From contig NZ_BAMT01000001.1 of NCBI RefSeq assembly GCF_000617925.1, positions 620,001 through 684,000 of the forward strand: a DNA stretch of 64,000 nucleotides. The letters are read 5' to 3'. Shown here piece after piece: positions 1 to 9,824 of this stretch. Origin of the DNA: Methylobacillus glycogenes JCM 2850 (GTDB lineage: Bacteria > Pseudomonadota > Gammaproteobacteria > Burkholderiales > Methylophilaceae). The number at the start of each line of letters is the position of its first letter. The stretch's first letter is position 1. The notes beneath the pieces were generated by a model, which made no database searches, was not told the origin of the DNA, and saw only the letters and a list, made by a program, of their open reading frames with translations. The position numbers were made by a program, and so were the translations under genes.

Positions 1-411
1 CTTGCCGATACTGATGGTTCGGTGAATATTGACCTAATCGGTAGTGTTAACAAGTCTTCTATGCCCACGCTGCATCTCAAGGTGCAGACTACGCTGAAGC
101 TGACTTGTCAGCGCTGCCTGGATTCATTTGAATATCCGCTGGATTTGACTTCTAGTTTCATCATAGTCCCCAGTGAAGCCGCGATTCCATCGCCAGATTC
201 AGATGAATATGACGATGAGGTGGATTATCTGGTGGCGGAAACGCAGATGCCAGTGATAGACCTGGTTGAAGATGAGATATTGCTTGCCTTGCCGCTGGCA
301 CCTAAGCACCCGGATGGGGCTTGTGCTGATGTGAGCAGGGTGGAGTTGGAAAAACCAAGTCCTTTTGCTGTATTAAAGGGTCTTAAAACTGGCAAAAGCC
401 AAAACGATTAG
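1..411 (+). CDS. yceD: YceD family (DUF177) protein, 5' end outside the window
   Basis: The reading frame is open from base 1, so the gene starts upstream; 136 residues of a family usually around 170 are visible. The segment LKLTCQRCLDSFEYPL carries the CxxC motif typical of YceD/DUF177, followed by an acidic stretch (DEYDDEVDYLV) and a C-terminal PLAPKHP motif. The gene sits directly upstream of rpmF, the near-universal context of this family in proteobacteria. YceD proteins have been linked to 23S rRNA maturation and ribosome assembly; the exact role here is inferred from the family. It ends 17 bases before rpmF and is probably cotranscribed with it. Confidence 0.93.
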   Translation, partial: LADTDGSVNIDLIGSVNKSSMPTLHLKVQTTLKLTCQRCLDSFEYPLDLTSSFIIVPSEAAIPSPDSDEYDDEVDYLVAETQMPVIDLVEDEILLALPLAPKHPDGACADVSRVELEKPSPFAVLKGLKTGKSQND

Positions 412-428
412 TTAATTAGGAGTAAATT

Positions 429-608
429 ATGGCCGTTCAACAGAACAAAAAGTCACCATCCAAGCGTGGTATGCACCGCTCCCACGACTTCTTGAGCAAC
501 CCACCGTTGGCAGTTGAGCCAACCACTGGCGAAACCCATCTGCGTCATCACGTTAGCCCTAACGGCTACTACCGTGGTCGCAAGGTCTTGCCTGCCAAGG
601 GTGAGTAA
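429..608 (+). CDS. rpmF: 50S ribosomal protein L32
   Basis: This 59-residue protein begins [20 protein letters not shown] and ends [10 protein letters not shown], the usual L32 pattern: a basic N-terminus with [12 protein letters not shown], and YYRGRKV near the end. L32 is a component of the large ribosomal subunit. A TAGGAG ribosome binding site lies at about 417-422, seven bases before the ATG. It follows yceD closely and is followed by a strong hairpin before plsX, so ribosomal and lipid genes may be partly uncoupled in transcription. No zinc-ribbon cysteines are present, so this is the zinc-independent type. Confidence 0.97.
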   Translation: MAVQQNKKSPSKRGMHRSHDFLSNPPLAVEPTTGETHLRHHVSPNGYYRGRKVLPAKGE

Positions 609-631
609 TTCTTCCTGTATCGCAGGAACAT

Positions 632-658
632 GCGCCAGCCTTTATGGCTGGCGCTTTT
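632..658 (+). terminator. Rho-independent terminator or attenuator after rpmF
   Basis: A perfect 9-bp stem (GCGCCAGCC at 632-640 and GGCTGGCGC at 646-654) with a 5-base loop is followed by TTTT. It lies between rpmF and plsX, only about 23 bases before plsX, so it may reduce rather than abolish read-through into the fatty-acid genes. Confidence 0.75.
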
Positions 659-681
659 GTATCTAACGTCTGATTTTGAGC

Positions 682-1743
682 ATGGATATAACTATTGCTA
701 TTGATGCGATGGGAGGTGACCATGGCCCTCATGTCACCGTTCCCGCCGCCCTAAGTGCTATCAAACAAGATAGCCAATTAAATATTGTTCTGGTTGGTCT
801 CAAGGATGTGATTGAGGCGGAGCTTGCCTCCCATCACGCCACTACCGGCCCGCGCCTGAGAATTCATCACGCCAGTGAAGTCGTGGCCATGGATGAGTCT
901 CCGCAAAGTGCGCTCAAGAACAAAAAAGATTCTTCCATGCGGGTTGCCATCAACCTGGTCAAGAGTGGCGAGGCCAATGCCTGCGTCAGTGCCGGTAATA
1001 CCGGGGCGCTGATGGCAACTGCACGTTTCGTCCTCAAAACCTTGCCTGGCATTGACCGCCCTGCGATTGCCGGGGTGTTGCCTACGCAAAAGGGTGCCAT
1101 CTATATGTTGGACTTGGGTGCCAATGCGGATTGCACGCCTGAGCACCTGCTGCAATTTGCCATTATGGGTGCCATGTTGGTCTCCTGTGTTGAGCATAAA
1201 GAGCGGCCTTCAGTGGGCTTGCTCAATATCGGCTCAGAGGACATCAAGGGTAACGAGGTAGTCAAGCAGGCAGGCGAGCTGCTCAGAGCCAGCCATCTGA
1301 ATTTCTACGGCAATATTGAAGGTAATGACATTTATAAGGGCACGACAGATGTCGTGGTCTGTGATGGCTTTGTCGGCAATGTGGCTTTGAAGACCTCAGA
1401 AGGTCTGGCGCAGATGGTGAACCGCTTCCTGACGCAGGAGTTCAAGCGCAGCTGGTTGACCAAGCTGATGGCCATCATTTCCATGCCAGTACTCAAGGCC
1501 TTTAAACGCAGGCTGGACCCAAGGCGCTACAATGGGGCTACCTTCCTGGGGCTTCGTGGCATTGTGGTAAAGAGTCATGGCGGGGCGGATAGCCTGTCGT
1601 TCCAGTATGCCATCAAGGCCGCTTGCGAAGAGTCGCGGAATGGCGTGCTGAGCCGCATTACCAAGCAACTGGAAATAGAACACCTTAAGCCACAGGCAGA
1701 CCCAGTGGCAGTGCAAGCTGAAAGTGAGAAAGAAGGCTTATGA
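682..1743 (+). CDS. plsX: Phosphate acyltransferase PlsX
   Basis: PlsX converts acyl-ACP to acyl-phosphate, the donor for PlsY in phospholipid synthesis, at the membrane surface. The N-terminus [16 protein letters not shown] is the family signature, followed by [10 protein letters not shown] and [15 protein letters not shown] motifs. With ATG 682 the product is 353 residues, normal for PlsX; an in-frame TTG six bases upstream (676) is possible but less likely. Its stop codon overlaps the fabH start (ATGA at 1740), indicating translational coupling in the plsX-fabH-fabD-fabG-acpP-fabF operon. Confidence 0.97.
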   Translation: MDITIAIDAMGGDHGPHVTVPAALSAIKQDSQLNIVLVGLKDVIEAELASHHATTGPRLRIHHASEVVAMDESPQSALKNKKDSSMRVAINLVKSGEANACVSAGNTGALMATARFVLKTLPGIDRPAIAGVLPTQKGAIYMLDLGANADCTPEHLLQFAIMGAMLVSCVEHKERPSVGLLNIGSEDIKGNEVVKQAGELLRASHLNFYGNIEGNDIYKGTTDVVVCDGFVGNVALKTSEGLAQMVNRFLTQEFKRSWLTKLMAIISMPVLKAFKRRLDPRRYNGATFLGLRGIVVKSHGGADSLSFQYAIKAACEESRNGVLSRITKQLEIEHLKPQADPVAVQAESEKEGL

Positions 1744-2693
1744 GCTATTCGCGCATCGCGGGTACTGGCAGCTATCTGCCAGAAAAAATTCTGACCAATG
1801 CTGATCTTGAACGCATGGTCGAAACTACGGATGAATGGATTTTCAGCCGTACCGGCATCCGCGAGCGCCACATCGCTGCCGATAATGAATTCACCAGTGA
1901 TCTGGCTTTACACGCGGCTAAAAATGCGTTGGAAGCCGCAGGGATCACGGCTCAGGAGTTAGACCTGATTCTGGTGGCGACAACCACGCCCGATCGCGTA
2001 TTCCCCAGTACTGCCTGTTTGCTGCAGCACAAGCTGGGCAATGCAGGCGCGCCAGCGTTTGATATTCAGGCGGTATGCAGTGGCTTTATCTATGCCATGG
2101 CGACTGCTGATCAGTTCATCCGCAGTGGTGCTGCCCGCAAAGTGCTGGTCGTTGGTGCTGAAACCATGTCGCGCATTACAGACTGGACAGACCGTAGCAA
2201 CTGCATACTCTGGGGTGACGGCGCTGGCGCAGTAGTGCTGGAAGCCAGCGATGAGCCAGGCATTATTTCCACACATTTACATGCCGATGGCAGCTATGCG
2301 CGCTTGCTGAATGTGCCAACGGGTGTATCCGAGCGTGCAGGCGATAAAACCATCCATATGGAAGGTAATGCGGTGTTCAAGATCGCGGTCAACACCCTGG
2401 ATGCGATTGTTGATGAAACCTTGGAGGCCAATGGCCTGCAAAAATCCGACATCGATTGGCTGGTGCCGCATCAGGCCAATATTCGCATTCTGCAATCCAC
2501 AGCCCGCAAGCTGGGGATGGATATGGACAGGGTGGTGGTGACCGTAGACAAGCACGGCAATACCTCAGCGGCATCAGTACCGCTGGCGCTGGACGTTGCG
2601 GTGCGTGATGGCCGCATCAAGCGCGGTGAAACCGTGCTGATGGAAGCCTTTGGTGGTGGTTTCACCTGGGGTTCTGTGCTGGTTAAATACTAA
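1740..2693 (+). CDS. fabH: Beta-ketoacyl-ACP synthase III
   Basis: FabH condenses acetyl-CoA with malonyl-ACP to start fatty-acid elongation in the cytosol. The 317-residue protein has the expected catalytic triad: Cys113 in QAVCSGF, His in PHQANIRI and Asn in HGNTSAAS. The N-terminal [12 protein letters not shown] and [10 protein letters not shown] motifs are typical, and the glycine-rich GGGFTWGS lies at the C-terminus. The start overlaps the plsX stop by four bases, so translation is coupled to plsX. Confidence 0.97.
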   Translation: MSYSRIAGTGSYLPEKILTNADLERMVETTDEWIFSRTGIRERHIAADNEFTSDLALHAAKNALEAAGITAQELDLILVATTTPDRVFPSTACLLQHKLGNAGAPAFDIQAVCSGFIYAMATADQFIRSGAARKVLVVGAETMSRITDWTDRSNCILWGDGAGAVVLEASDEPGIISTHLHADGSYARLLNVPTGVSERAGDKTIHMEGNAVFKIAVNTLDAIVDETLEANGLQKSDIDWLVPHQANIRILQSTARKLGMDMDRVVVTVDKHGNTSAASVPLALDVAVRDGRIKRGETVLMEAFGGGFTWGSVLVKY

Positions 2694-2743
2694 GTGTTGC
2701 ATACCCGATCAAGATTAATTTGCTTTCTTATAAAGAAGACATG

Positions 2744-3673
2744 ATGAAATTTGCTTTTTTCTTCCCCGGTCAAGGCTCTCAGTCTGTAGGCATGATGCAA
2801 GGTTTTGGTGATCTTGCTGTCATCAAAGACACGTTTGTTGAGGCGTCCGACGCCCTGGGCGTGGATTTCTGGCGCATGGCGACCGAAGCCAATGAAGTGC
2901 TGAACCTCACTACCAATACCCAGCCGCTGATGCTGGCTGCTGGCGTGGCAACTTGGCGTGCGTGGCAAGCCCAGGGCGGCGCTGTGCCCAGCTTGCTGGC
3001 AGGGCATAGCTTGGGTGAATACACAGCCCTGGTGGCTGCAGGTGTGATTAGTTATGAGGCAGCATTACCTCTGGTGCGCTTCCGTGCCGAAGTCATGCAG
3101 CGCGCAGTGGGTGAGGGCGTTGGTGCCATGGCGGCAGTGTTGGGTCTGGATGACGATGCCGTACGCGCTGCCTGTGTAGAGGCTGCCCAGGGTGAAGTGC
3201 TTGAAGCCGTTAACCTGAATTCCCCTGGTCAGGTGGTGATCGCTGGTAACAAGGCTGCGGTTGAGCGCGGCATAGAAGTGGCTAAAGCCAAGGGTGCCAA
3301 GCGCGCCTTGTTGCTGCCTGTCAGCGTGCCATCGCATTGCGCACTGATGAAGCCAGCCGCCAATGAATTACAAGATTATCTCAAGGATGTCAGCCTGGCA
3401 GAGGGCAATGTGCCCGTGCTGCACAACGCTGATGTCGCGGCTTATAGCAATGCCGAACAAGTCAAGGATGCGCTGGTGCGTCAGCTTTATAGCCCGGTGC
3501 GCTGGGTTGAGACCGTGCAGGCTGTGCATGCGGCTGGCATTAGCGCCAGTGCGGAATGTGGTCCGGGCAAGGTATTGGCTGGTCTGGTCAAGCGCACAGT
3601 GGCCGAATTGCCATGTATCGCACTGATCAATCAAGAAGCGCTCGCAGAAGCTCAAGCGCAGTTCAATCAGTAA
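2744..3673 (+). CDS. fabD: Malonyl-CoA:ACP transacylase
   Basis: FabD loads malonate from CoA onto ACP. The protein starts MKFAFFFPGQGSQSVGM, contains the nucleophile elbow GHSLGEYTAL (Ser89) and the catalytic His in VPSHCALM. From ATG 2744 it is 309 residues, matching the usual length; a second ATG lies immediately upstream at 2741, and AAAGAAG at 2732-2738 gives better spacing to 2744. The gap to fabH is about 50 bases and fabG follows after 14 bases, within the fatty-acid synthesis operon. Confidence 0.96.
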   Translation: MKFAFFFPGQGSQSVGMMQGFGDLAVIKDTFVEASDALGVDFWRMATEANEVLNLTTNTQPLMLAAGVATWRAWQAQGGAVPSLLAGHSLGEYTALVAAGVISYEAALPLVRFRAEVMQRAVGEGVGAMAAVLGLDDDAVRAACVEAAQGEVLEAVNLNSPGQVVIAGNKAAVERGIEVAKAKGAKRALLLPVSVPSHCALMKPAANELQDYLKDVSLAEGNVPVLHNADVAAYSNAEQVKDALVRQLYSPVRWVETVQAVHAAGISASAECGPGKVLAGLVKRTVAELPCIALINQEALAEAQAQFNQ

Positions 3674-3687
3674 AAGAGGAGACGCTT

Positions 3688-4422
3688 ATGTATGAAGGAC
3701 AAGTAGCCCTGGTCACTGGCGCAAGTCGTGGCATAGGTGCCGCCATTGCCCTGGCTTTGGCCAAGCAAGGTGCCAAAGTGGTAGGCACTGCCACTACAGA
3801 ATCTGGCGCAGCGCAGATTACCACCGCCCTTGAGGCACATGGTGGTCTGGGTCTGGCTTTGGATGTCAATGATGCGGCACAGGTTGAGTCCGTGCTCAAG
3901 CAGATTGCCGAAAAATTCGGCGATGTTAGCATTCTGGTCAACAATGCCGGGATTACGCGCGATACCTTGCTCATGCGCATGAAGGATGCCGATTGGGATG
4001 CAGTGATTGCTACCAATCTGACTTCAGTTTTCCGCATGTCACAAGCCGTGCTGCGCCCCATGATGAAAGCGCGCTTTGGTCGCATCATCAATATTTCATC
4101 GGTAGTGGGTCACATGGGTAACCCAGGCCAGGCTAACTATGCCGCTGCCAAGGCGGGCATGGCAGGCTTTACGCGCTCACTGGCAGCTGAGGTTGGCAGC
4201 CGTGGCATTACCGTCAACTGTATCGCCCCAGGCTTTATCGATACCGACATGACACGTGAATTGCCGGAAAACGTGAAGGAAGAACTGATCAAGCGCGTGC
4301 CACTGGCTCGCTTTGGTGATGTGGAAGATATCGCGGCTGCCGTAACATTTTTCGCTTCACCCTCAGCAGCTTATATCACAGGCGAAACCCTGCATGTGAA
4401 TGGTGGCATGTATATGGCCTAA
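3688..4422 (+). CDS. fabG: 3-oxoacyl-ACP reductase
   Basis: FabG is the NADPH-dependent short-chain dehydrogenase of the fatty-acid elongation cycle. The 244-residue protein has the Rossmann motif TGASRGIG near residues 10-17, the NNAG motif, and the catalytic Ser...Tyr151-x3-Lys155 (NYAAAK). The ATG at 3688 is preceded by AGAGGA at 3675-3680, which decides the start; an open frame further upstream overlaps fabD and is not needed. It is followed after about 115 bases by acpP, which appears to have its own promoter. Confidence 0.97.
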   Translation: MYEGQVALVTGASRGIGAAIALALAKQGAKVVGTATTESGAAQITTALEAHGGLGLALDVNDAAQVESVLKQIAEKFGDVSILVNNAGITRDTLLMRMKDADWDAVIATNLTSVFRMSQAVLRPMMKARFGRIINISSVVGHMGNPGQANYAAAKAGMAGFTRSLAAEVGSRGITVNCIAPGFIDTDMTRELPENVKEELIKRVPLARFGDVEDIAAAVTFFASPSAAYITGETLHVNGGMYMA

Positions 4423-4462
4423 TGGCCGCAGCAAGGCTGTTCTGGCCGTTAGCATTCAGTTT

Positions 4463-4490
4463 TTGAATTCCTAGCGACTTTTGATAGAAT
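4463..4490 (+). promoter_or_regulatory. Candidate sigma-70 promoter for acpP
   Basis: TTGAAT (4463-4468) and TAGAAT (4485-4490) are separated by 16 bases, each one or two bases away from the consensus boxes. The site lies about 48 bases upstream of the acpP start, in the only sizeable gap of the operon. A separate acpP promoter would fit the high level at which ACP is made. Prediction from sequence only. Confidence 0.5.
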
Positions 4491-4537
4491 AGCCCCAGCT
4501 TTTTTAAGCGACTTAAACTTTAAAAGGAATATTTTAG

Positions 4538-4774
4538 ATGTCTGACATCGAACAACGCGTTAAAAAGATCGTTTCCGAACAACTGGGTGCCAATGAAGCT
4601 GACGTTAAGCACGAGTCCTCTTTTGTTGACGATCTGGGTGCTGATTCTCTCGACACCGTAGAATTGGTCATGGCGCTGGAAGAAGAATTTGACTGTGAAA
4701 TTCCTGACGAAGAAGCCGAAAAAATCACTACAGTTCAGCAAGCGATTGACTACGTCAACGCCAACCTGAAGTAA
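4538..4774 (+). CDS. acpP: Acyl carrier protein
   Basis: This 78-residue, strongly acidic protein carries growing acyl chains on 4'-phosphopantetheine. The attachment site is Ser37 in the [15 protein letters not shown] motif, and the rest ([31 protein letters not shown]) is typical AcpP. AAAGGAAT upstream of the ATG provides a ribosome binding site. It lies between fabG and fabF, the canonical position. Confidence 0.98.
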   Translation: MSDIEQRVKKIVSEQLGANEADVKHESSFVDDLGADSLDTVELVMALEEEFDCEIPDEEAEKITTVQQAIDYVNANLK

Positions 4775-4816
4775 GCTTTTCCTCAATATTGATTTCTTAT
4801 TTTTCTTGGAGTTGCC

Positions 4817-6048
4817 TTGTCCAAGCGTAGGGTAGTTGTAACTGGTCTAGGCGTGGTTTCACCCGTAGGTATCGGTGTTGAAACAGCTGGGCCAACCTTG
4901 TTGCCGGCAAGTCCGGTATCACCAATATCACCAAGTTCGATGCCTCGCCATTTGCTTCGCAAATCGCTGGTGAGGTTAAAGAGTTTGACGTGTCGCAGTT
5001 TCTTCCCGCCAAGGATGCCCGTCGTATGGATACCTTTATCCAGTACGGCATGGCAGCTGCTATTGAGGCGGTGAAGGATTCCGGCATTGTGGTCACTGAA
5101 GAAAACGCCGAGCGTATTGGCGTTTCCATTGGTTCTGGTATTGGTGGTCTGCAACTGATCGAGGATACAGACACGGTTTATCACGAGTACGGTCCACGCA
5201 AGATCAATCCATTCTTCATCCCAGGCACCATCATCAACATGATCTCGGGTAACTTGTCCATCCTGTATGGCTTCAAGGGACCGAATGTGGCGATAGTGAC
5301 TGCTTGTACCACAGGTACGCATTCCATCGGTGATGCTGCACGCATGATCGAATATGGCGATGCAGACGTGATGGTGGCAGGCGGTGCTGAGGCTCCCATC
5401 ACCAAGTTGGGGGTAGGGGGCTTTGCTGCTGCCCGGGCATTGTCTACACGCAATGATGATCCTGCTACCGCAAGCCGTCCTTGGGATAAAGACCGCGATG
5501 GCTTTGTGATTGGTGAAGGTGCTGGTGTTCTGGTGCTGGAAGAGTATGAGTCAGCCAAAAAGCGCGGTGCCAAGATTTATGCCGAGCTGGTTGGTTATGG
5601 CATGAGTGCCGATGCTTACCATATGACCGCCCCTAATATGGATGGTCCGCGTCGTTCCATGCGTAACGCCCTCAATAATGCGGGTGTTAACGTGGATCAA
5701 GTGCAGTTCGTCAATGCTCATGGCACTTCAACACCTCTGGGTGATGCCAATGAAACCAATGCCATCAAGGCTGCGTTTGGTGATCATGCCAAGAACCTGG
5801 TGGTGAATTCCACCAAGTCCATGACTGGGCACTTGCTTGGTGGTGCAGGCGGTCTGGAGTCATTGTTTACAGTGCTCTCCATCCATCATCAGGTTTCGCC
5901 ACCAACCATCAATATCTTCAATCAAGATCCAGAGTGTGATCTGGATTTCTGTGCTAACGAAGCACGTGATATGAAAATTGATGTTGCTGTCAAAAACAAC
6001 TTTGGTTTCGGCGGCACCAACGGTAGCCTGGTCTTCCGCAAAATTTAA
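4817..6048 (+). CDS. fabF: Beta-ketoacyl-ACP synthase II (one-base frameshift in this sequence)
   Basis: FabF elongates acyl-ACP with malonyl-ACP. The frame starts at TTG 4817 ([17 protein letters not shown], with CTTGGAG upstream at 4805-4811) but breaks after codon GCT at 4886-4888. Adding one base there restores [13 protein letters not shown] and joins the second frame, giving about 410 residues, the normal FabF length. The catalytic Cys ([14 protein letters not shown]), His ([12 protein letters not shown]) and His ([10 protein letters not shown]) are all intact after the break. The protein is usually essential, so a sequencing deletion is more likely than a real mutation. It ends the operon, before a strong terminator. 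Confidence 0.93.
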
Positions 6049-6074
6049 TCTAGCCCTAGCTAGGTGAAATCCTG

Positions 6075-6111
6075 AAGGCGTGTGCACTAAAACTAAGTGC
6101 ACACGCCTTTT
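6075..6111 (+). terminator. Rho-independent terminator after fabF
   Basis: A 14-bp perfect stem (arms 6075-6088 and 6096-6109, core GGCGTGTGCACT) with a 7-base loop follows the fabF stop by 26 bases and ends in a short T stretch. It closes the fatty-acid synthesis operon. Confidence 0.8.
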
Positions 6112-6275
6112 ATGCACAGATTTGGTGACTGTGACATTTTTAAGTCACTTTCAGCCCTTGATTTAAAACGTGTTTTATAAGTGATTGAAAATTAATTAAT
6201 TTTTATATTGCTCAAAAACAAGGCGATTCCAGCTTATTCCAGTGTTTACGGTGGTTTACGCCATCTTTCCTGCGT

Positions 6276-6310
6276 CAATCCACAAAACTATCCACAGCTT
6301 CTGTGGGTAA
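6276..6310. promoter_or_regulatory. Cluster of three DnaA-box-like 9-mers upstream of pabC
   Basis: Within 35 bases there are CAATCCACA (6276-6284), CTATCCACA (6288-6296) and, on the other strand, TTACCCACA (6302-6310). The last two differ by one base from the DnaA box TTATCCACA. The second and third form a near-perfect inverted repeat around CTT. The surrounding 335-base gap (6049-6383) otherwise holds only the fabF terminator and AT-rich sequence. Function is not known; it could be a DnaA or other repressor site in the pabC promoter region. Confidence 0.35.
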
Positions 6311-6383
6311 GACAAGTCCTACAGCTTTATAAGCCTCCCACTATGCTTTAGGATGGCAGGCATTCTTCATTTACCCCAGCCCC

Positions 6384-7199
6384 ATGAGCTCATCACCTCT
6401 TACCTTGATCAACGGCCAGCCAAGTAATGCAATATCTGTCATGGACAGAGGTTTTGCTTATGGAGACGGTGTTTTTCGCACCATCAAGGTATTGAATGGC
6501 GTGCCGCTGAATTGGGATAGGCATTTTGCAAAACTGCTTGATGACTGCGGCAGACTAAAGCTGGATTGCCCTGATGCCAATGTGTGGCAACAAGATATTG
6601 CCCAATTGTTTGCTGATGCAGGCGACGGTGTTGCCAAATTGATGCTCACACGCGGTATTGCTGAGCGTGGTTATGCTGTTGGTCTATCGCCAGTGACGCG
6701 GGTCAGCCTGCGCAGCAATTTGCCCATTTACCCAGCAGGTCACGCAGAGCAGGGCATACAAGTGCATCTATGCCAGACACGCCTGGCACATCAACCATTG
6801 CTGGCGGGTATCAAACATCTCAACCGTCTGGAAAATGTGCTGGCACGTATGGAGTGGCAAGACGCGGATATCAGTGAAGGCGTGATGCTAGATCAGCAAG
6901 GTTTGGTAATCGAGGGCGTAATGAGCAATATCCTGCTGCGATCCGGTAAAATCCTCAGCACGCCAGATTTACAGCAGTGTGGTGTTGCTGGCGTTACCCG
7001 CCAACAGATATTGTCACTGGCACCACGTCTAGGTTTACAGACTCGGGTAGCGGATATTGCACTGGATGAGTTGATGCAGGCAGATGAGGTATTGATGTGC
7101 AACAGCCTCTATGGTGTGTGGCAGGTAGTAAACTTCAATGGGCGTCGTTGGGTCAGCCAAGACCTGGCGGCGAAATTAAGGCAACTTTTGCAAGGCTAG
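6384..7199 (+). CDS. pabC: Aminodeoxychorismate lyase
   Basis: PabC is a PLP-dependent fold-type IV enzyme that splits 4-amino-4-deoxychorismate to p-aminobenzoate and pyruvate for folate synthesis. The 271-residue protein has the family N-terminus (INGQ...ISVMDRGFAYGDGVFRTI), the PLP lysine in AGIKHLNRLEN and the E-GVMSNIL segment. It is followed one base later by mltG, the standard pabC-mltG-tmk-holB arrangement, so these genes are very likely one transcript starting in the gap upstream. Confidence 0.95.
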   Translation: MSSSPLTLINGQPSNAISVMDRGFAYGDGVFRTIKVLNGVPLNWDRHFAKLLDDCGRLKLDCPDANVWQQDIAQLFADAGDGVAKLMLTRGIAERGYAVGLSPVTRVSLRSNLPIYPAGHAEQGIQVHLCQTRLAHQPLLAGIKHLNRLENVLARMEWQDADISEGVMLDQQGLVIEGVMSNILLRSGKILSTPDLQQCGVAGVTRQQILSLAPRLGLQTRVADIALDELMQADEVLMCNSLYGVWQVVNFNGRRWVSQDLAAKLRQLLQG

Positions 7200-7200
7200 C

Positions 7201-8205
7201 ATGCGTTTTCTGAAGTATCTGTTTTTATTGCTGACATTATTGGTGATCTCCTTTGCGGCTTGGATGGCGTACTTTGTCACCACACCGCTGCAGTTTCCCA
7301 GCGAGACAGTTGCGTTTGAGCTGCGAGCCGGTAGCAGCCTGAGAAGTATTTCCCAGCAACTGGTGGATCAAGGCATGTTGCAAGAGCCATGGAGCTTTAT
7401 TGTGCTGGTGCGCGCCATGCGTATGGCTGGCGGCATCAAAGCCGGGAATTACCTGCTTGAATCCGGCCAGACGCCTTATCAGCTGTTTATCAACCTCAGC
7501 AATGGCAATGTCAGCCAGGACAGCATTACCTTCATTGAAGGCTGGACCTTCGCGCAGATGCGTCAGGCGCTTAATAACCACGAATCGGTACGCCACCTGA
7601 CCATGGCCTATACCGATGAAGAAATCATGCGCAATATAGGCGCTGCTGGCACCTTGCCTGAAGGCATGTTTTTCCCGGATACCTATTACTTCAGTCGCGG
7701 CATGAGTGATCAAGATATCTTGAAGCGCGCCTACACTGCATTACAGAACCGTATGGAAGCCGCATGGCAGCAGCGCAATCCTGCCGTGCCCTATACTTCA
7801 TCCTACGAAGCCTTGATCATGGCCTCCATTGTGGAAAAAGAAACGGGCAAGGCCAGCGAACGGCCTCTGATCGCTGGCGTATTCCTCAACCGCATGCGTA
7901 TGGGTATGCGCCTGCAGACAGACCCCACCGTGATTTATGGCATGGGCGAAAGCTTTGATGGCAATCTGCGTAAGCGTGACCTGATCAAAGATACGCCATT
8001 CAATACCTATACACGCTCAGGCCTGCCACCAACGCCAATCGCGATGGCAGGCATGGCAGCGATTAATGCGGCCCTGCATCCCATGCAGACCGATGCCGTT
8101 TATTTTGTTGGCAAGGGTGATGGCAGCCATCATTTTTCCCGCACCCTGACCGAGCATAACCGTGCTGTGGTGCGTTATCAGTTAAGGGGCGGTAATGCGC
8201 GGTAA
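7201..8205 (+). CDS. mltG: Endolytic murein transglycosylase MltG
   Basis: MltG (YceG) cleaves nascent glycan strands and is thought to set their length, anchored in the inner membrane. The protein has 334 residues with one N-terminal membrane segment (FLKYLFLLLTLLVISFAAWM), a LysM-like region and the YceG catalytic domain with the active-site Glu in ASIVEKETG. PEGMFFPDTY and DPTVIYG motifs are also present. The end overlaps the tmk start by 11 bases. Confidence 0.96.
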   Translation: MRFLKYLFLLLTLLVISFAAWMAYFVTTPLQFPSETVAFELRAGSSLRSISQQLVDQGMLQEPWSFIVLVRAMRMAGGIKAGNYLLESGQTPYQLFINLSNGNVSQDSITFIEGWTFAQMRQALNNHESVRHLTMAYTDEEIMRNIGAAGTLPEGMFFPDTYYFSRGMSDQDILKRAYTALQNRMEAAWQQRNPAVPYTSSYEALIMASIVEKETGKASERPLIAGVFLNRMRMGMRLQTDPTVIYGMGESFDGNLRKRDLIKDTPFNTYTRSGLPPTPIAMAGMAAINAALHPMQTDAVYFVGKGDGSHHFSRTLTEHNRAVVRYQLRGGNAR

Positions 8206-8802
8206 GTTTATAACGCTGGAAGGTATGGATGGTGCGGGCAAGAGTTCGCATATCGCCGCCATCCTGGAAACCTTGCAGGACAAAGGCGTAGAAGTTGTAG
8301 CACGCGTGAGCCTGGCGGCACCAGCCTGGGTGAGCGGCTACGTGAATTGCTTTTGCATGAAGCCATGCATGCTGAAACCGAAACCTTGTTAATGTTTGCA
8401 GCCAGGCGTGAGCATATTGCCCAGGTCATTGCCCCGGCATTAGCGCGTGGTGCCTGGGTGGTTTCAGATCGCTTCACTGATGCTTCCTTTGCCTATCAGT
8501 GCGGTGGCCGTGGTGTAGATCAGACCAAAATGGAGCAGCTTGAGCACTGGGTGCAGCAGGGCTTACAGCCTGATTTAACCTTGCTGTTTGATGTGCCAGT
8601 AGAAGTCAGCGTAGCCAGATTGGCCGCCGCGCGTACCCCAGACAAATTCGAGCGTGAAAGTGCAGAGTTCTTCCACAAAATACGCGAGGGTTATTTGTCT
8701 CGCGCCAAGGCTCATCCAACACGCTTCCGCATTATTGATGGCAATCGCCCACTGGAAACGGTGAGGGCGGAAGTGATTGCCCTATTGCAGGCACTTGCAT
8801 GA
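8195..8802 (+). CDS. tmk: Thymidylate kinase (one-base frameshift in this sequence)
   Basis: Tmk phosphorylates dTMP to dTDP. It starts [18 protein letters not shown] with the P-loop at residues 9-18. After VEVVA (around 8301) the frame shifts; adding one base near 8301-8303 restores the expected [20 protein letters not shown] and links to the second frame, which carries [12 protein letters not shown] and the LID segment [10 protein letters not shown]. The rebuilt protein is about 202 residues, normal for Tmk. The enzyme is normally essential, so the break is probably a sequence error. The stop overlaps holB (ATGA at 8799). Confidence 0.92.
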
Positions 8803-9794
8803 GCGAGCGCTATCCCTGGCATGCCCCTAGCTGGCAGCGTCTGCAGCAGACACGGCAGCGCCGACATCACGCATTGCTGCTGAAAGGCAAGGCGGGCACA
8901 GGCAAGTTGGATTTTGCCGTCACCCTGGCCCAGTCACTGCTCTGCCATGAGCCTGTAGCGGATGGCTATGCCTGTGGCCAATGTGCCAGTTGTGGCTGGT
9001 TTGAGCAAAATAGCCACCCAGATTTCCGCCTGCTGACCCCTGAGCAAGAAACGCCGGACGAAAATACCAGCAGCAAAAAACCAGCACGCAAGAGCACACA
9101 GATATCCGTGGCGCAGGTGCGCGAGCTTGGCGGCTTTCTTGAGCTTTCCAGCCATCAGAATGAAGGCTTGCGCGTGGTGGTGATTCACCCTGCGGATGCA
9201 CTCAATCAAACCTCGGCCAATGCCTTGCTTAAAATGCTGGAAGAGCCGCCACCTGGCGTCATGTTTATTCTGGTGACCAGTCATCCGCAACGCTTGCTAG
9301 CCACCATCATCAGCCGCTGCCAACAGGTGGAAATGCCTGCGCCCAGCACCGAGCAGGCACTCTCATGGCTAGCGCAGCAGCAACTTGCAGACGCTGAGCA
9401 ATGGCTGGCCTATACGGGTGGCTCGCCCTTGCAAGCAAGAGAGGCGGCCAGTGCAGGCGGTATGCAGGCATTGCCAACGCGTTTGGCACAAGGGCAGAAG
9501 CTGGATCCTTTCCAGGCCGCCAGTGAGTTTGCGGCTTTAGGTATGGAAGAAGTGATGACAGCGCTGCAAAAATGGATTTACGACCTGCTGGCAGTCAGGC
9601 TAGAGGTGCAGCCACGCTACCACTTACGGCAGCAAGTGGCTTTGCAAGCCCTGGGCAAGAGCGTAGACTTGAGCGCGTTGTTGACGTTCCAGCGCCAGGT
9701 GGATGATGCACGGCGTTCTGCCACCCATCCCCTCAATCATGAGCTGCAACTTGAAACGCTGATGCTGCAATACAGCAAGCTATTTCCCGGATAA
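8799..9794 (+). CDS. holB: DNA polymerase III delta' subunit
   Basis: HolB is a clamp-loader AAA+ subunit. The 331-residue protein begins with [30 protein letters not shown], has the zinc-module cysteines ([17 protein letters not shown]), the [17 protein letters not shown] motif and the SRC motif (IISRCQQ). The Walker A region GKAGTGK is nearly canonical. Its start overlaps the tmk stop by four bases, and pilZ follows 30 bases downstream, as in many beta- and gammaproteobacteria. Confidence 0.94.
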   Translation: MSERYPWHAPSWQRLQQTRQRRHHALLLKGKAGTGKLDFAVTLAQSLLCHEPVADGYACGQCASCGWFEQNSHPDFRLLTPEQETPDENTSSKKPARKSTQISVAQVRELGGFLELSSHQNEGLRVVVIHPADALNQTSANALLKMLEEPPPGVMFILVTSHPQRLLATIISRCQQVEMPAPSTEQALSWLAQQQLADAEQWLAYTGGSPLQAREAASAGGMQALPTRLAQGQKLDPFQAASEFAALGMEEVMTALQKWIYDLLAVRLEVQPRYHLRQQVALQALGKSVDLSALLTFQRQVDDARRSATHPLNHELQLETLMLQYSKLFPG

Positions 9795-9824
9795 TCTGAC
9801 GCCAGCGAGCAGGAAAACCGCACC

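Noticed and set aside
4817-6048. fabF as a true pseudogene
   Set aside because: Only one base is out of place, all catalytic residues remain, the gene is in its normal operon and no second copy is seen; eleven other genes show the same kind of break.
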